64,000 nt of DNA from Nocardioidaceae bacterium (GTDB lineage: Bacteria; Actinomycetota; Actinomycetes; Propionibacteriales; Nocardioidaceae): NCBI GenBank assembly GCA_030655315.1, contig JAURVT010000002.1, forward strand, positions 62,001 to 126,000. Reading direction: 5' to 3'. Below are positions 40,941 to 48,464 of the stretch, in pieces. Made by a program: the position numbers and the translations under genes. Under the pieces are notes generated by a model, which was given only the letters and a program-made list of their open reading frames with translations, was not told the DNA's origin and made no database searches. Numbering within the stretch: the first letter of the stretch is position 1; every line of letters begins with the position of its first letter.

Positions 40941-42014
40941 GTGATCTCCGCCGTCCGCACGCGGGTGCTCGACGTCCCGCTGCACACCCCGTTCGTCACC
41001 GCGCTCCGCCGCACCGAGACCACCTCCACCGTGCTGGTCGAGGTGGAGGACGCCGACGGCGTCGTCGGGTTCGGCGAGGCCCCCGCGGTCTGGCAGGTGA
41101 CCGGGGAGTCGCTCGCCGGCGCGCGGGCGTGCGTCGACGGCCCGCTCGCCTCCGTGCTCGTGGGACGCGACCCCGACGACCTGCGCGCGCTGCTGCACGA
41201 CGTGCGCCGCGCGGTCGCCGGCAACCACGGCGCGAAGGCCGCGGTCGACGTCGCCGTCCACGACCTCGTCGCACGACGCCGGGGCGTGCCGCTGGTGGTC
41301 CTGCTCGGCGGCACCTCGCGACGCGTGCCCACCGACGTCACCCTCTCGGTCGCCGACGCGGCCGACCTCGCGCGCACCGCCGGCCGGCGCCTGTCCGAGG
41401 GGTTCACCGCGGTCAAGGTCAAGGTCGGCACCGACGCGGTCGCCGACGTCGAGCGGGTCCGGCAGGTACGCGAGGCCGTCGGCCCCGACGTCGCCGTGCG
41501 CCTGGACGCCAACCAGGGCTGGACCCCGCGCGCGGCCGTCACCGCGATCGGCCGGATGGAGGACCTCGGGCTGGCGGTCGAGCTCGTCGAGCAGCCCGTC
41601 GCCGCGGCCGACCTCGCCGGGCTCGCCTGGGTCAGCGACCACGTCGGCACCCCGGTGATGGCCGACGAGACCGTCTTCGGGCTGCGCGACCTCGTGGAGG
41701 TGGTGTCGCGACGCGCGGCCGACCTCGTCAACGTCAAGCTCGCCAAGTGCGGCGGACTCGTGCCCGCGGCGGCGATGCTCGAGCTCTGCGCCGCGCACGA
41801 GGTGGGCACGATGGTCGGCACCATGATGGAGACGCACGTGGGCGTCGGCGCCGCCGCGGCCCTGGCGTCCGCGCACGGCACCCCGCTGCTGGACGACCTC
41901 GACGCCGCCTGGTGGGCGACCTCGTCGCCCTACGTCGGCGGACCGACCTACGACGGGCCGGTGCTCGTGCTGCCCGACACGCCCGGCCTGGGCGTCGAGG
42001 GGGTGCGCGCATGA
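40941..42014 (+). CDS. Dipeptide epimerase (enolase superfamily, YkfB/L-Ala-D/L-Glu epimerase type)
   Basis: This 357-residue enolase-superfamily enzyme has the catalytic lysines in TAVKVKVGTD near residue 160. Metal ligands are in AVRLDANQGW, VELVEQP and VMADETVF, and the second lysine is in NVKLAKCGG near residue 270. This set defines dipeptide epimerases, which convert L-Ala-D-Glu from murein to L-Ala-L-Glu. GTG at 40941 is preceded by TAGGGT at six bases. It overlaps the NlpC/P60 gene, the same pairing as ykfB-ykfC of Bacillus. Confidence 0.9.
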   Translation: MISAVRTRVLDVPLHTPFVTALRRTETTSTVLVEVEDADGVVGFGEAPAVWQVTGESLAGARACVDGPLASVLVGRDPDDLRALLHDVRRAVAGNHGAKAAVDVAVHDLVARRRGVPLVVLLGGTSRRVPTDVTLSVADAADLARTAGRRLSEGFTAVKVKVGTDAVADVERVRQVREAVGPDVAVRLDANQGWTPRAAVTAIGRMEDLGLAVELVEQPVAAADLAGLAWVSDHVGTPVMADETVFGLRDLVEVVSRRAADLVNVKLAKCGGLVPAAAMLELCAAHEVGTMVGTMMETHVGVGAAAALASAHGTPLLDDLDAAWWATSSPYVGGPTYDGPVLVLPDTPGLGVEGVRA

Positions 42015-42889
42015 GCGGGCACGTCGGGGTCGCGGTGCCCGTGACGACGGTCTGGACCTCGCCCGACGCCCCCCGCGACCTCGACGCGCCCGCCGTCGCC
42101 GCCGTCCCCGACGTCGCGACGTGGACCGCGTCGCTGGACCACGAGCGGCGGCTCGGCCTGCACGGCCGCACCCAGACCCAGGGCCTGCTGGGCGAGCCGG
42201 TGATGGTGCTCGACGAGCGCGCCGGCTGGTCCGAGGTGGTGCTCCCCTGGCAGCCGTCGCGCACCGATCCCCGCGGCTACCGCGGCTGGGTGCCCAGCGC
42301 CCACCTCGGTCCGTCGCCCGAGCCGGCCGTCCTCTACGCGACGGTCGTCGTGCCCACCTCGTCCACCGACGACGGCACCGCCCTGTCACGCGGCAGCGTG
42401 CTGCCGGTGCTGGACCGCGAGGCCGACCGGGTCCGGGTCGCCGTGACCGGCCGCTCGTCGTGGGTCGCGGCGTCGGACCTGCACGTCGCTCCGTTCGGGC
42501 AGGTCGACCGTGGCGTCGACGGCCTGCTCGCCGGGGCCCGGCAGCACCTGGGCCTGGCCTACCTCTGGGGCGGCACGAGCGGCTGGGGGCTCGACTGCTC
42601 GGGCCTGGTGCACGTCTCGCACCGCGTCGCCGGCGTCACCGTCCCGCGCGACGCCTCGGACCAGCAGCCGGTGGCGCGACCCGTCGCCGTCGAGGCCGCC
42701 GGCCCCGGCGACCTGTACTTCTTCGCCCGGCCCGACGGCCGCGTCACCCACGTCGGGTTCGCGACCAACCGCCCCGGCGAGCCGCTGCGGATGCTGCACG
42801 CGCCCGAGGGCGGCGGGCTCGTCGAGGACGCCCCCATGGCCGACGAGCGTCGCGCGTCCCTCGTCTCGGCCGGCCGCCTGCTCCCCTGA
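42011..42889 (+). CDS. NlpC/P60 (C40) peptidase with SH3-like domains, YkfC-like
   Basis: This 292-residue protein has two bacterial SH3-like regions (residues about 1-100 and 105-160, with GYRGWVPSAHL and RSSWVAASDL) and a C-terminal NlpC/P60 domain. The catalytic cysteine is in WGLDCSGLVHVSH near residue 198, and the histidine in RVTHVGFAT near residue 250. It would cut gamma-D-Glu-diamino acid bonds in wall peptides. No signal peptide is visible, which fits YkfC-type recycling enzymes. ATG overlaps the epimerase stop. Confidence 0.88.
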   Translation: MSGHVGVAVPVTTVWTSPDAPRDLDAPAVAAVPDVATWTASLDHERRLGLHGRTQTQGLLGEPVMVLDERAGWSEVVLPWQPSRTDPRGYRGWVPSAHLGPSPEPAVLYATVVVPTSSTDDGTALSRGSVLPVLDREADRVRVAVTGRSSWVAASDLHVAPFGQVDRGVDGLLAGARQHLGLAYLWGGTSGWGLDCSGLVHVSHRVAGVTVPRDASDQQPVARPVAVEAAGPGDLYFFARPDGRVTHVGFATNRPGEPLRMLHAPEGGGLVEDAPMADERRASLVSAGRLLP

Positions 42890-42941
42890 GACTTGTCGGT
42901 GCCTCACAGGGCCATGACCCTGTGAGGCACCGACAAGTCTC
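42888..42941. terminator. 24-base perfect inverted repeat, bidirectional terminator
   Basis: Arms 42888-42911 and 42918-42941 pair perfectly over 24 bases (starting GAGACTTGTCGGTGCC) with loop CCATGA. The left arm begins inside the stop codon of the NlpC/P60 gene, and the convergent TerC stop is 66 bases away. Confidence 0.75.
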
Positions 42942-43007
42942 CGGCACGCGACGACGCCCCGCCTCCCGCGAGGGGTGACGGGGCGTCGGTCGGTGGTGCG
43001 TGGTGCG

Positions 43008-44105
43008 TCAGCGGTGCGTGTCGTCCGCGTCCTCGACGCCCGGGGCGGCGGTGCGACGCGAGGGCACGTCGGGGGTGCCGCCCGCGTCGGTCTCGCTGCT
43101 CTGCGTGGCCGAGACCTTGGTCGGGTCGGGGTCGACCTCCTGGCCCTTGGTCTTGCGCAGGCTCAGGACCGCGGTGAGCGCGATGGTCACGATGATGACC
43201 GCCAGGCTCAGCAGCGACGGGATCTCCCAGCTGATGACCGGCTCGCCGCCGTTCAGGAACGACAGCTCGTTCTCGTGCAGGGCGTGGATGACGAGCTTGA
43301 CGCCGATGTAGGCCAGGATGAACGACAGGCCGAGCGACAGGTAGACCAGCTTCTGCAGCAGTCCGCCGAGCAGGAAGTACAGCTGGCGCAGACCCATCAG
43401 CGCGAAGACGTTGGCCGCGAAGACCAGGTACGGCTCCTGGGTGATGCCGAAGATGGCCGGGATCGAGTCGAGCGCGAACATGATGTCGGTGGCGCCGAGC
43501 GCGACCAGCACGAGCAGCATCGGGGTGGCGACGCGCTTGCCGTTCTCCTTGACGAAGAGCTTGAGGCCGTGCCACTCCTCGCCCACGTTGAGACGCTTGC
43601 GGGCGAACTTCAGGATCGCCGACTCCTCGTCGTGACCGCTGTCGTCGGCCTTGTAGCTCTTGACCAGGCCGTAGGCGGTGTAGATGAGGAACGCGCCGAA
43701 GATGTAGAAGACCCAGGAGAAGTTGCTGACCAGCTGGTAGCCGACGGCGATGAAGATGGTGCGGAAGACCAGGGCCAGGATGATCCCGACCATGATCGCT
43801 TCCTGCTGGTACTTCTTGGGCACCTGCAGCGCGCTCATGATGATGATGAACACGAACAGGTTGTCGATGCTCAGCGAGTACTCGGTCAGGTAGCCGGTGA
43901 AGAACTGCACACCGTACGAGCCGCCGTGGTACAGCGTGGTCCAGATGCCGAACGCGACGGCGAGGCCGACGTAGAACGACAGGAAGGTGACGAGCTCCTT
44001 GGTCTTGGGCTCGTGAGGTCGGCGGGACACGATGATCAGGTCGACGATGATGACGCCGACCGTGACGAACACCGTGATGGCCCACTCGGTGGTGGAGACG
44101 TTCAC
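43008..44105 (-). CDS. TerC family integral membrane protein
   Basis: This 365-residue membrane protein has about nine helices. TerC marks are LTEYSLSIDNLFVFIIIM near residue 75 and LGATDIMFALDSIPAIFGIT near residue 205, with aspartates that may bind a metal ion. The C-terminal 40 residues are hydrophilic. TerC proteins take part in tellurite resistance and in manganese or other metal loading of exported proteins. GTG at 44105 has GAGG about nine bases upstream and gives the family N-terminus; a longer frame reaches into the leader. Confidence 0.9.
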   Translation of the reverse strand: MNVSTTEWAITVFVTVGVIIVDLIIVSRRPHEPKTKELVTFLSFYVGLAVAFGIWTTLYHGGSYGVQFFTGYLTEYSLSIDNLFVFIIIMSALQVPKKYQQEAIMVGIILALVFRTIFIAVGYQLVSNFSWVFYIFGAFLIYTAYGLVKSYKADDSGHDEESAILKFARKRLNVGEEWHGLKLFVKENGKRVATPMLLVLVALGATDIMFALDSIPAIFGITQEPYLVFAANVFALMGLRQLYFLLGGLLQKLVYLSLGLSFILAYIGVKLVIHALHENELSFLNGGEPVISWEIPSLLSLAVIIVTIALTAVLSLRKTKGQEVDPDPTKVSATQSSETDAGGTPDVPSRRTAAPGVEDADDTHR

Positions 44106-44133
44106 GTGGAGGGTTCCTCTGGTCGAATGATCT

Positions 44134-44267
44134 GGGGTACCGGAGGTCTCTTCCGCCGCCACGCCGGTGCTGCGCGGGCGACCCGTGGCGCCGGACCGCA
44201 CTGAGGCGGTCGTGCTGACGACGACACGGCGAAAGGAATACTCCCCTCCAACCGGAGAACTATCTCA
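44134..44267 (-). ncRNA. Candidate structured 5' leader of terC
   Basis: About 160 bases separate a -10-like GATAGT (minus strand, near 44267-44262) from the terC start. The leader opens with CCGGTTGGAGGGGAGTATTC (44254-44235) and ends with GACCTCCGGTACCCC (44148-44134). GGAGG and CCGG can pair with CCTCC and CCGG at the far end, enclosing GC-rich stems. TerC-family genes are often under manganese riboswitches of the yybP-ykoY class. I do not see that class's full consensus, so this may be another leader type. Confidence 0.45.
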
Positions 44268-44323
44268 CGAGGGGGGCCCGTCCGCCTCCGCGCGCGAGCG
44301 AGGCGGTCGTCACGGCGCCGCCG

Positions 44324-45805
44324 CTAGGGCGCGGTCGCGCCGCGCGCGTCCTCCTGGGCGACGAGCTCGCCGAGGTCCTTGAGCCGGTGTCGCTGCTGCA
44401 TCGGGCGGGCGAGGCGGTGGTTGCCCTCGAGCACGTCGGCGTTGCGGTCGAGGAACCACCAGTAGCCGGCCGTGAACGGGCACGCGTCGTCGCCCACCCG
44501 CTTCTTCGGGTCGTACCGGCAGCCGCCGCAGTAGTCGCTCATGCGGTCGATGTAGGCGCCGCCGGACGCGTAGGGCTTGGTGGCCATCAGGCCCCCGTCG
44601 GCGTGCTGGCTCATGCCCACGACGTTCACGGGCATCACCCAGTCGTAGCCGTCGACGAACCGCGTCTGGAACCACTCGGTGAGCGCGTCCGGGTCGTAGC
44701 CGCGCTGGAGCGCCCAGTTCCCGAGCACCATGAGCCGGGGGATGTGGTGCACCCACCCGTGGTCGCGCACCCCGCGCAGGACCCCCGACAGGCAGGCGGC
44801 GTCGACGTCGTCGGCCCGCAGGTCGTCGAACCAGGCCGGGAGCGGCTTGCCGGCGTGCAGGCGGTTGTGGGCGCGGTAGTCCTCGCCGAAGTGCCAGTAC
44901 AGCTGCCAGACGTACTCGCGCCAGCCGATCAGCTGGCGCACGAACCCCTCGACGCTCGCGATGGGTGCGTCCCCGTCGTCGTGGCGACGGACGGCCGCCT
45001 CGGCGACCTCGTGCACGTGCACCAGCCCGAGGTTGAGCGGCACCGACAGCAGGCTGTGGGCCATCTGGTCGTCGCCCTGGAGCATCGCGTCCTCGTGCGG
45101 GCCGAAGGCCGGCAGCCGCTCGTCGCAGAACCGGTCGACGGCGGCGAGCGCCTCGCGCCGCGTGACGGCGAACTGGCGGGGCCCGTCCTCCCCCACCACC
45201 TGCAGGCCGTCGTCGCGGATCCAGCGGTCGAGGTCGTCGCGGACCTCGGCGTCGATGTCGTCCTCCCGCGGGCGGTACGGACGCGGGACGTCGAGCCGCT
45301 CGGTCCTCGGCGGGGGCTCGCGGTTGTCGTGGTCGTGGTTCCACTGGCCGCCGGCGGGCTCGCCCCCGTCGACGAGGAGGTCGAGACGGCGGCGCTGGTG
45401 CCGGTAGAAGTCCTCGAGCCGCAGCTGCTTGCGTCCGTCGGCCCAGGCCCCGAACTCGTCCCGGGGCATGGAGAACCCTGGCGTGGTGTCGATCGCGCCG
45501 ACGGCGCCCTCGTCGCGGAGGGCCTCGACGAGCTGCTGCGCGCGCCAGGACGTCGGCTCGAACACGTCGACCGTCTCGCCGAGCTCGGCCAGCGCCTCGC
45601 GGTAGGTGCCCGTCTGCAGGAACACGGCGCCGTCGCCGAGCTCGGCCGCGCGGTGACGCAGCGCGGACAGCGTGAGGTGCAGCTTCTGCCGGTGGTACAC
45701 CCGTCGCCCGAGCACCGCCCTGGACTCCACCAGCAGCACGGGCCGTCGGTCCGCGGTGAAGTGGGGCCCGAGCTGGTCGGCGAAGAGCCATCGGCGGTTC
45801 GGCAC
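44324..45805 (-). CDS. Cryptochrome/photolyase family protein, Fe-S type (PhrB-like)
   Basis: This 493-residue protein of the iron-sulfur bacterial cryptochrome/photolyase group repairs (6-4) photoproducts or senses light. Its start RRWLFADQLGPHF is typical. FAD-domain marks include GWREYVWQLYWHFGEDYR near residue 300 and LMVLGNWALQRGYDP near residue 375. Cysteines for the 4Fe-4S cluster are visible in ACLSGVLRG and YCGGCRYDP, then DACPFTAGYWWFL. It starts at GTG with CAGCCT six bases upstream. It is divergent from sppA. Confidence 0.9.
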   Translation of the reverse strand: MPNRRWLFADQLGPHFTADRRPVLLVESRAVLGRRVYHRQKLHLTLSALRHRAAELGDGAVFLQTGTYREALAELGETVDVFEPTSWRAQQLVEALRDEGAVGAIDTTPGFSMPRDEFGAWADGRKQLRLEDFYRHQRRRLDLLVDGGEPAGGQWNHDHDNREPPPRTERLDVPRPYRPREDDIDAEVRDDLDRWIRDDGLQVVGEDGPRQFAVTRREALAAVDRFCDERLPAFGPHEDAMLQGDDQMAHSLLSVPLNLGLVHVHEVAEAAVRRHDDGDAPIASVEGFVRQLIGWREYVWQLYWHFGEDYRAHNRLHAGKPLPAWFDDLRADDVDAACLSGVLRGVRDHGWVHHIPRLMVLGNWALQRGYDPDALTEWFQTRFVDGYDWVMPVNVVGMSQHADGGLMATKPYASGGAYIDRMSDYCGGCRYDPKKRVGDDACPFTAGYWWFLDRNADVLEGNHRLARPMQQRHRLKDLGELVAQEDARGATAP

Positions 45806-46031
45806 CGTCCCAGGCTGTCACCGGGTGGGCCGTGGTGCAGGTCGGGCTCTGCATGCGTGCAGCGATGCTGCCCTCGAGGGTGTTCGCGGGACGAGGCGCG
45901 CAGCGACGGACCAGGGCTGCGGCGGTCAGGCTCGCCGCCACCTCCCACCCGCCCGTCGGTGCCTGTCGGTGAGCGCCCCATCGGCGGCGCACCCGGAGCC
46001 ACGAAGAACAACCCCCGCCTAGGCTGGACGC
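45806..46031. other. 226-base divergent gap without a gene
   Basis: The gap carries the promoters of the photolyase and SppA genes. Apart from the TAGGCT element before sppA, I see no distinct element. Confidence 0.5.
46020..46025 (+). promoter_or_regulatory. -10 element TAGGCT of sppA, leaderless spacing
   Basis: TAGGCT, then six bases, then ATG 46032. No ribosome site is present. Confidence 0.5.
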
Positions 46032-47714
46032 ATGGACCTCAGGCGCCGCAACCGTCTCCCGCTCGTGCTCGAGATCGACCTCGCGCGGGGGCTGCTCACG
46101 CAGGCGCCGCAGGACCCGCTCGAGATGCTGCGGTCGCGGGCGACGCCGACGCTGGCGGACGTCCTGGCCGGGCTGCGGCGCGGGGCCGAGGACGACGAGG
46201 TGGTCGCGGCGGTCGTGCACGTCGGCGGCGAGGTGACGGCCGCGGTCGCCGCCGAGCTCGGGCTCGCGCTGCGGGCGTTCGCCGATGCGGGCAAGGCCAC
46301 GATCGCCTTCAGCGAGAGCTTCGGCGAGCTCGGGCCCGGCACGGTCCCCTACTACCTGGCCGCGCACGCCGAGACGATCTGGCTGCAGCCGTCGGGACAG
46401 GTGGGCCTCACGGGCGTCAGCCTCGAGCTCAGCACCGTGCGCGGCGTCCTCGACAAGATCGGGATCGAGCCGCAGATCGGGCAGCGGCACGAGTACAAGA
46501 CCGCGGCCGAGCGACTGACCTCCACCGAGGTGTCCGACGCGAACCGGGAGATGTCCCAGCGCCTGGCCGACTCGGTGCTGGAGCAGGTGCGCGAGCAGGT
46601 GGTGCGCTCGCGCGGGCTCACGCCCGCCGAGCTCGACGCCCTGGTCGCCGAGGCCCCCGTCGAGGCCGGACGCGCCCACGCCGCCCGCCTGGTCGACCAC
46701 CTCGGCTACCGCGACGCGGTCTACGCCGCCGTGCGCCGCGAGCACGGCCGGGACGGCGAGGTGCGCCTGCAGTACGCCCACCGCTACGCCCACTCGGCGA
46801 AGGCGGCCGCCTCGGGGGTCGTCGACCGCCTGCGTCGCCGCAACCAGCCCGTCGTGGCCGTGGTCGAGGTGCACGGCGGCATCGTCACCGGACGCGGCGG
46901 CTCGTCCCCGCTCGGCGGCCGGTCGGTCGGGTCGGACCAGGTGCTCGCGGCGCTGCGCCTGGCGCGCGAGGACGACGACGTCAAGGCGGTCGTCCTCCGG
47001 GTCGACAGCCCCGGCGGGTCCTACGTGGCCTCCGACGCGATCCGCGACGGAATCCGCACCCTGCGCGACACCGGCCGACCCGTCGTCGCGTCGATGGGTG
47101 CCGTGGCCGGGTCCGGCGGCTACTTCGTCTCGATGCCGGCCGACGAGATCGTCGCGCTGCCCACCACGCTCACCGGATCGATCGGCGTGCTCGGCGGCAA
47201 GATGGTCACCACCGGCGTCGCCGACCGGATCGGCCTGGCGCGCGAGACCGTCGGCGCCGGTGCGCACGCCACCATGTTCACCACCACCCGACGCTTCGAC
47301 GAGGACGAGCAGGCGCGGGTCGACGGCTGGCTCGACGCCGTCTACGCCGACTTCACTGCCAAGGCCGCCGCCGACCGGCACCTCGACCTCGCCGTCCTCG
47401 AGCCCCTGGCCCGCGGACGGGTCTGGACCGGCGCCGATGCCCGCGACCGCGGCCTCGTCGACCTCACCGGGGGGCTGGCCACGGCGATCGACCGCGCCTG
47501 CGCCCGCCTCGACCGCACCCGCGACGACGTGCAGGTCCGCCGCTACCCGCACCTCGGCCTGCTCGACCGGCTGGGACGCCCGGACTCGAGCGAGGACGCG
47601 CTCGACGCGATCGGTTCGGGCAGCGGCCCCGGCCTCGTCGCCGGGCTCGCGCGCCAGCTCGGCCTCCCCGCCGACGGCGTGCTCACGATGGCGGGCGTGA
47701 CCCGGATCATCTGA
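46032..47714 (+). CDS. sppA: Signal peptide peptidase SppA (protease IV, double-domain type)
   Basis: This 560-residue S49 peptidase has tandem ClpP-like domains. The lysine of the dyad is in RHEYKTAAERLT near residue 157, and the serine in VAGSGGYFVSMP near residue 361, in the second domain. Unlike E. coli SppA, it has no clear N-terminal membrane helix, so it may be soluble or peripherally bound. It digests signal peptides and other membrane-derived peptides. Confidence 0.9.
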   Translation: MDLRRRNRLPLVLEIDLARGLLTQAPQDPLEMLRSRATPTLADVLAGLRRGAEDDEVVAAVVHVGGEVTAAVAAELGLALRAFADAGKATIAFSESFGELGPGTVPYYLAAHAETIWLQPSGQVGLTGVSLELSTVRGVLDKIGIEPQIGQRHEYKTAAERLTSTEVSDANREMSQRLADSVLEQVREQVVRSRGLTPAELDALVAEAPVEAGRAHAARLVDHLGYRDAVYAAVRREHGRDGEVRLQYAHRYAHSAKAAASGVVDRLRRRNQPVVAVVEVHGGIVTGRGGSSPLGGRSVGSDQVLAALRLAREDDDVKAVVLRVDSPGGSYVASDAIRDGIRTLRDTGRPVVASMGAVAGSGGYFVSMPADEIVALPTTLTGSIGVLGGKMVTTGVADRIGLARETVGAGAHATMFTTTRRFDEDEQARVDGWLDAVYADFTAKAAADRHLDLAVLEPLARGRVWTGADARDRGLVDLTGGLATAIDRACARLDRTRDDVQVRRYPHLGLLDRLGRPDSSEDALDAIGSGSGPGLVAGLARQLGLPADGVLTMAGVTRII

Positions 47715-47763
47715 TCCATCCCCCGCCGGCCCCTGGGTCGTCCTGCTGTCGGATTCCCAGGTA

Positions 47764-47823
47764 GGCACGGTCTTCCGACGCGACCACGGAGAACTCGCCG
47801 TGGTCCCGTCGGTTCCCCGTGCC
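47764..47823. terminator. Long interrupted hairpin between sppA and the carbonic anhydrase gene
   Basis: The inner arms are 47775-47789 and 47798-47812 (15 bases, one mismatch). The outer arms GGCACGG and CCGTGCC are separated from them by a symmetric TCTT/TTCC internal loop. It stands between two convergent stops. Confidence 0.55.
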
Positions 47824-47853
47824 AGGTGGTGCGGGTGGGACCCCTGGCTCGGG

Positions 47854-48345
47854 CTAGGCGTCGACCTCGTCGAGCCGACCCGTGGCGACGTCGAAGACGA
47901 AGCCGCGGACCTGGTCGGTCCGGGGGACGAAGGGCGAGGCCTTGATCCGCTGGACCGACTGGCGGACGTCGCCCGCTGCGTCGGGGAAGGCCTCGGCGGC
48001 CCAGCTGGGGCGGATGCCGGTCTCGGCCTCGATGTCCTGGCGGAAGGCGTCGTCGGTGAAGGTCACCATGCCGCAATCGCTGTGGTGCACCAGGACGATC
48101 TCCTCGGTGCCCAGCAACCGCTGGCTGATCGCGAGCGAGCGGATGGCGTCCTCGGTCGCGACGCCGCCGGCGTTGCGGATGACGTGGGCGTCGCCCTCGC
48201 TGAGGCCGAGGATCTTCGCGGGGTCGAGGCGCGCGTCCATGCAGGCCAGGACGGCCACCTTGCGGGCGGGCGGCAAGGGCAGCGGCCCCTCGAAACCCGA
48301 GGCGTACGCCTGGTTGGCCTCGACGAGCTCGTCGGTGACGGACAT
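47854..48345 (-). CDS. Beta-carbonic anhydrase
   Basis: This 163-residue beta-class carbonic anhydrase interconverts CO2 and bicarbonate. Zinc ligands Cys35, His88 and Cys91 are visible in VLACMDARLDP and LVHHSDCGMVTF, with the Asp37-Arg39 dyad. The spacing is the same as in mycobacterial Rv1284-type enzymes. ATG at 48345 has GAGGAGA six bases upstream. It is cytosolic. Confidence 0.92.
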   Translation of the reverse strand: MSVTDELVEANQAYASGFEGPLPLPPARKVAVLACMDARLDPAKILGLSEGDAHVIRNAGGVATEDAIRSLAISQRLLGTEEIVLVHHSDCGMVTFTDDAFRQDIEAETGIRPSWAAEAFPDAAGDVRQSVQRIKASPFVPRTDQVRGFVFDVATGRLDEVDA

Positions 48346-48464
48346 GGTGTCTCCTCGCGTGACTGGTCCCCAGCTGCAAAGTCATGCAGCTCGATCCAGT
48401 TACTGAACCACGAATCGCGGAACCCTCGTCGCGGTCTCGCCCGCTGGACCGACGGGCGCCGGAC

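Noticed and set aside
44310-47768. Very long open frames of over 1100 codons on each strand
   Set aside because: They cover the photolyase and SppA genes antisense or out of frame. Only the family-matching frames are real.
48346-48464. Small gene between the carbonic anhydrase and uvrB
   Set aside because: The gap is short, and the frames crossing it are extensions antisense to or out of frame with the neighbours.
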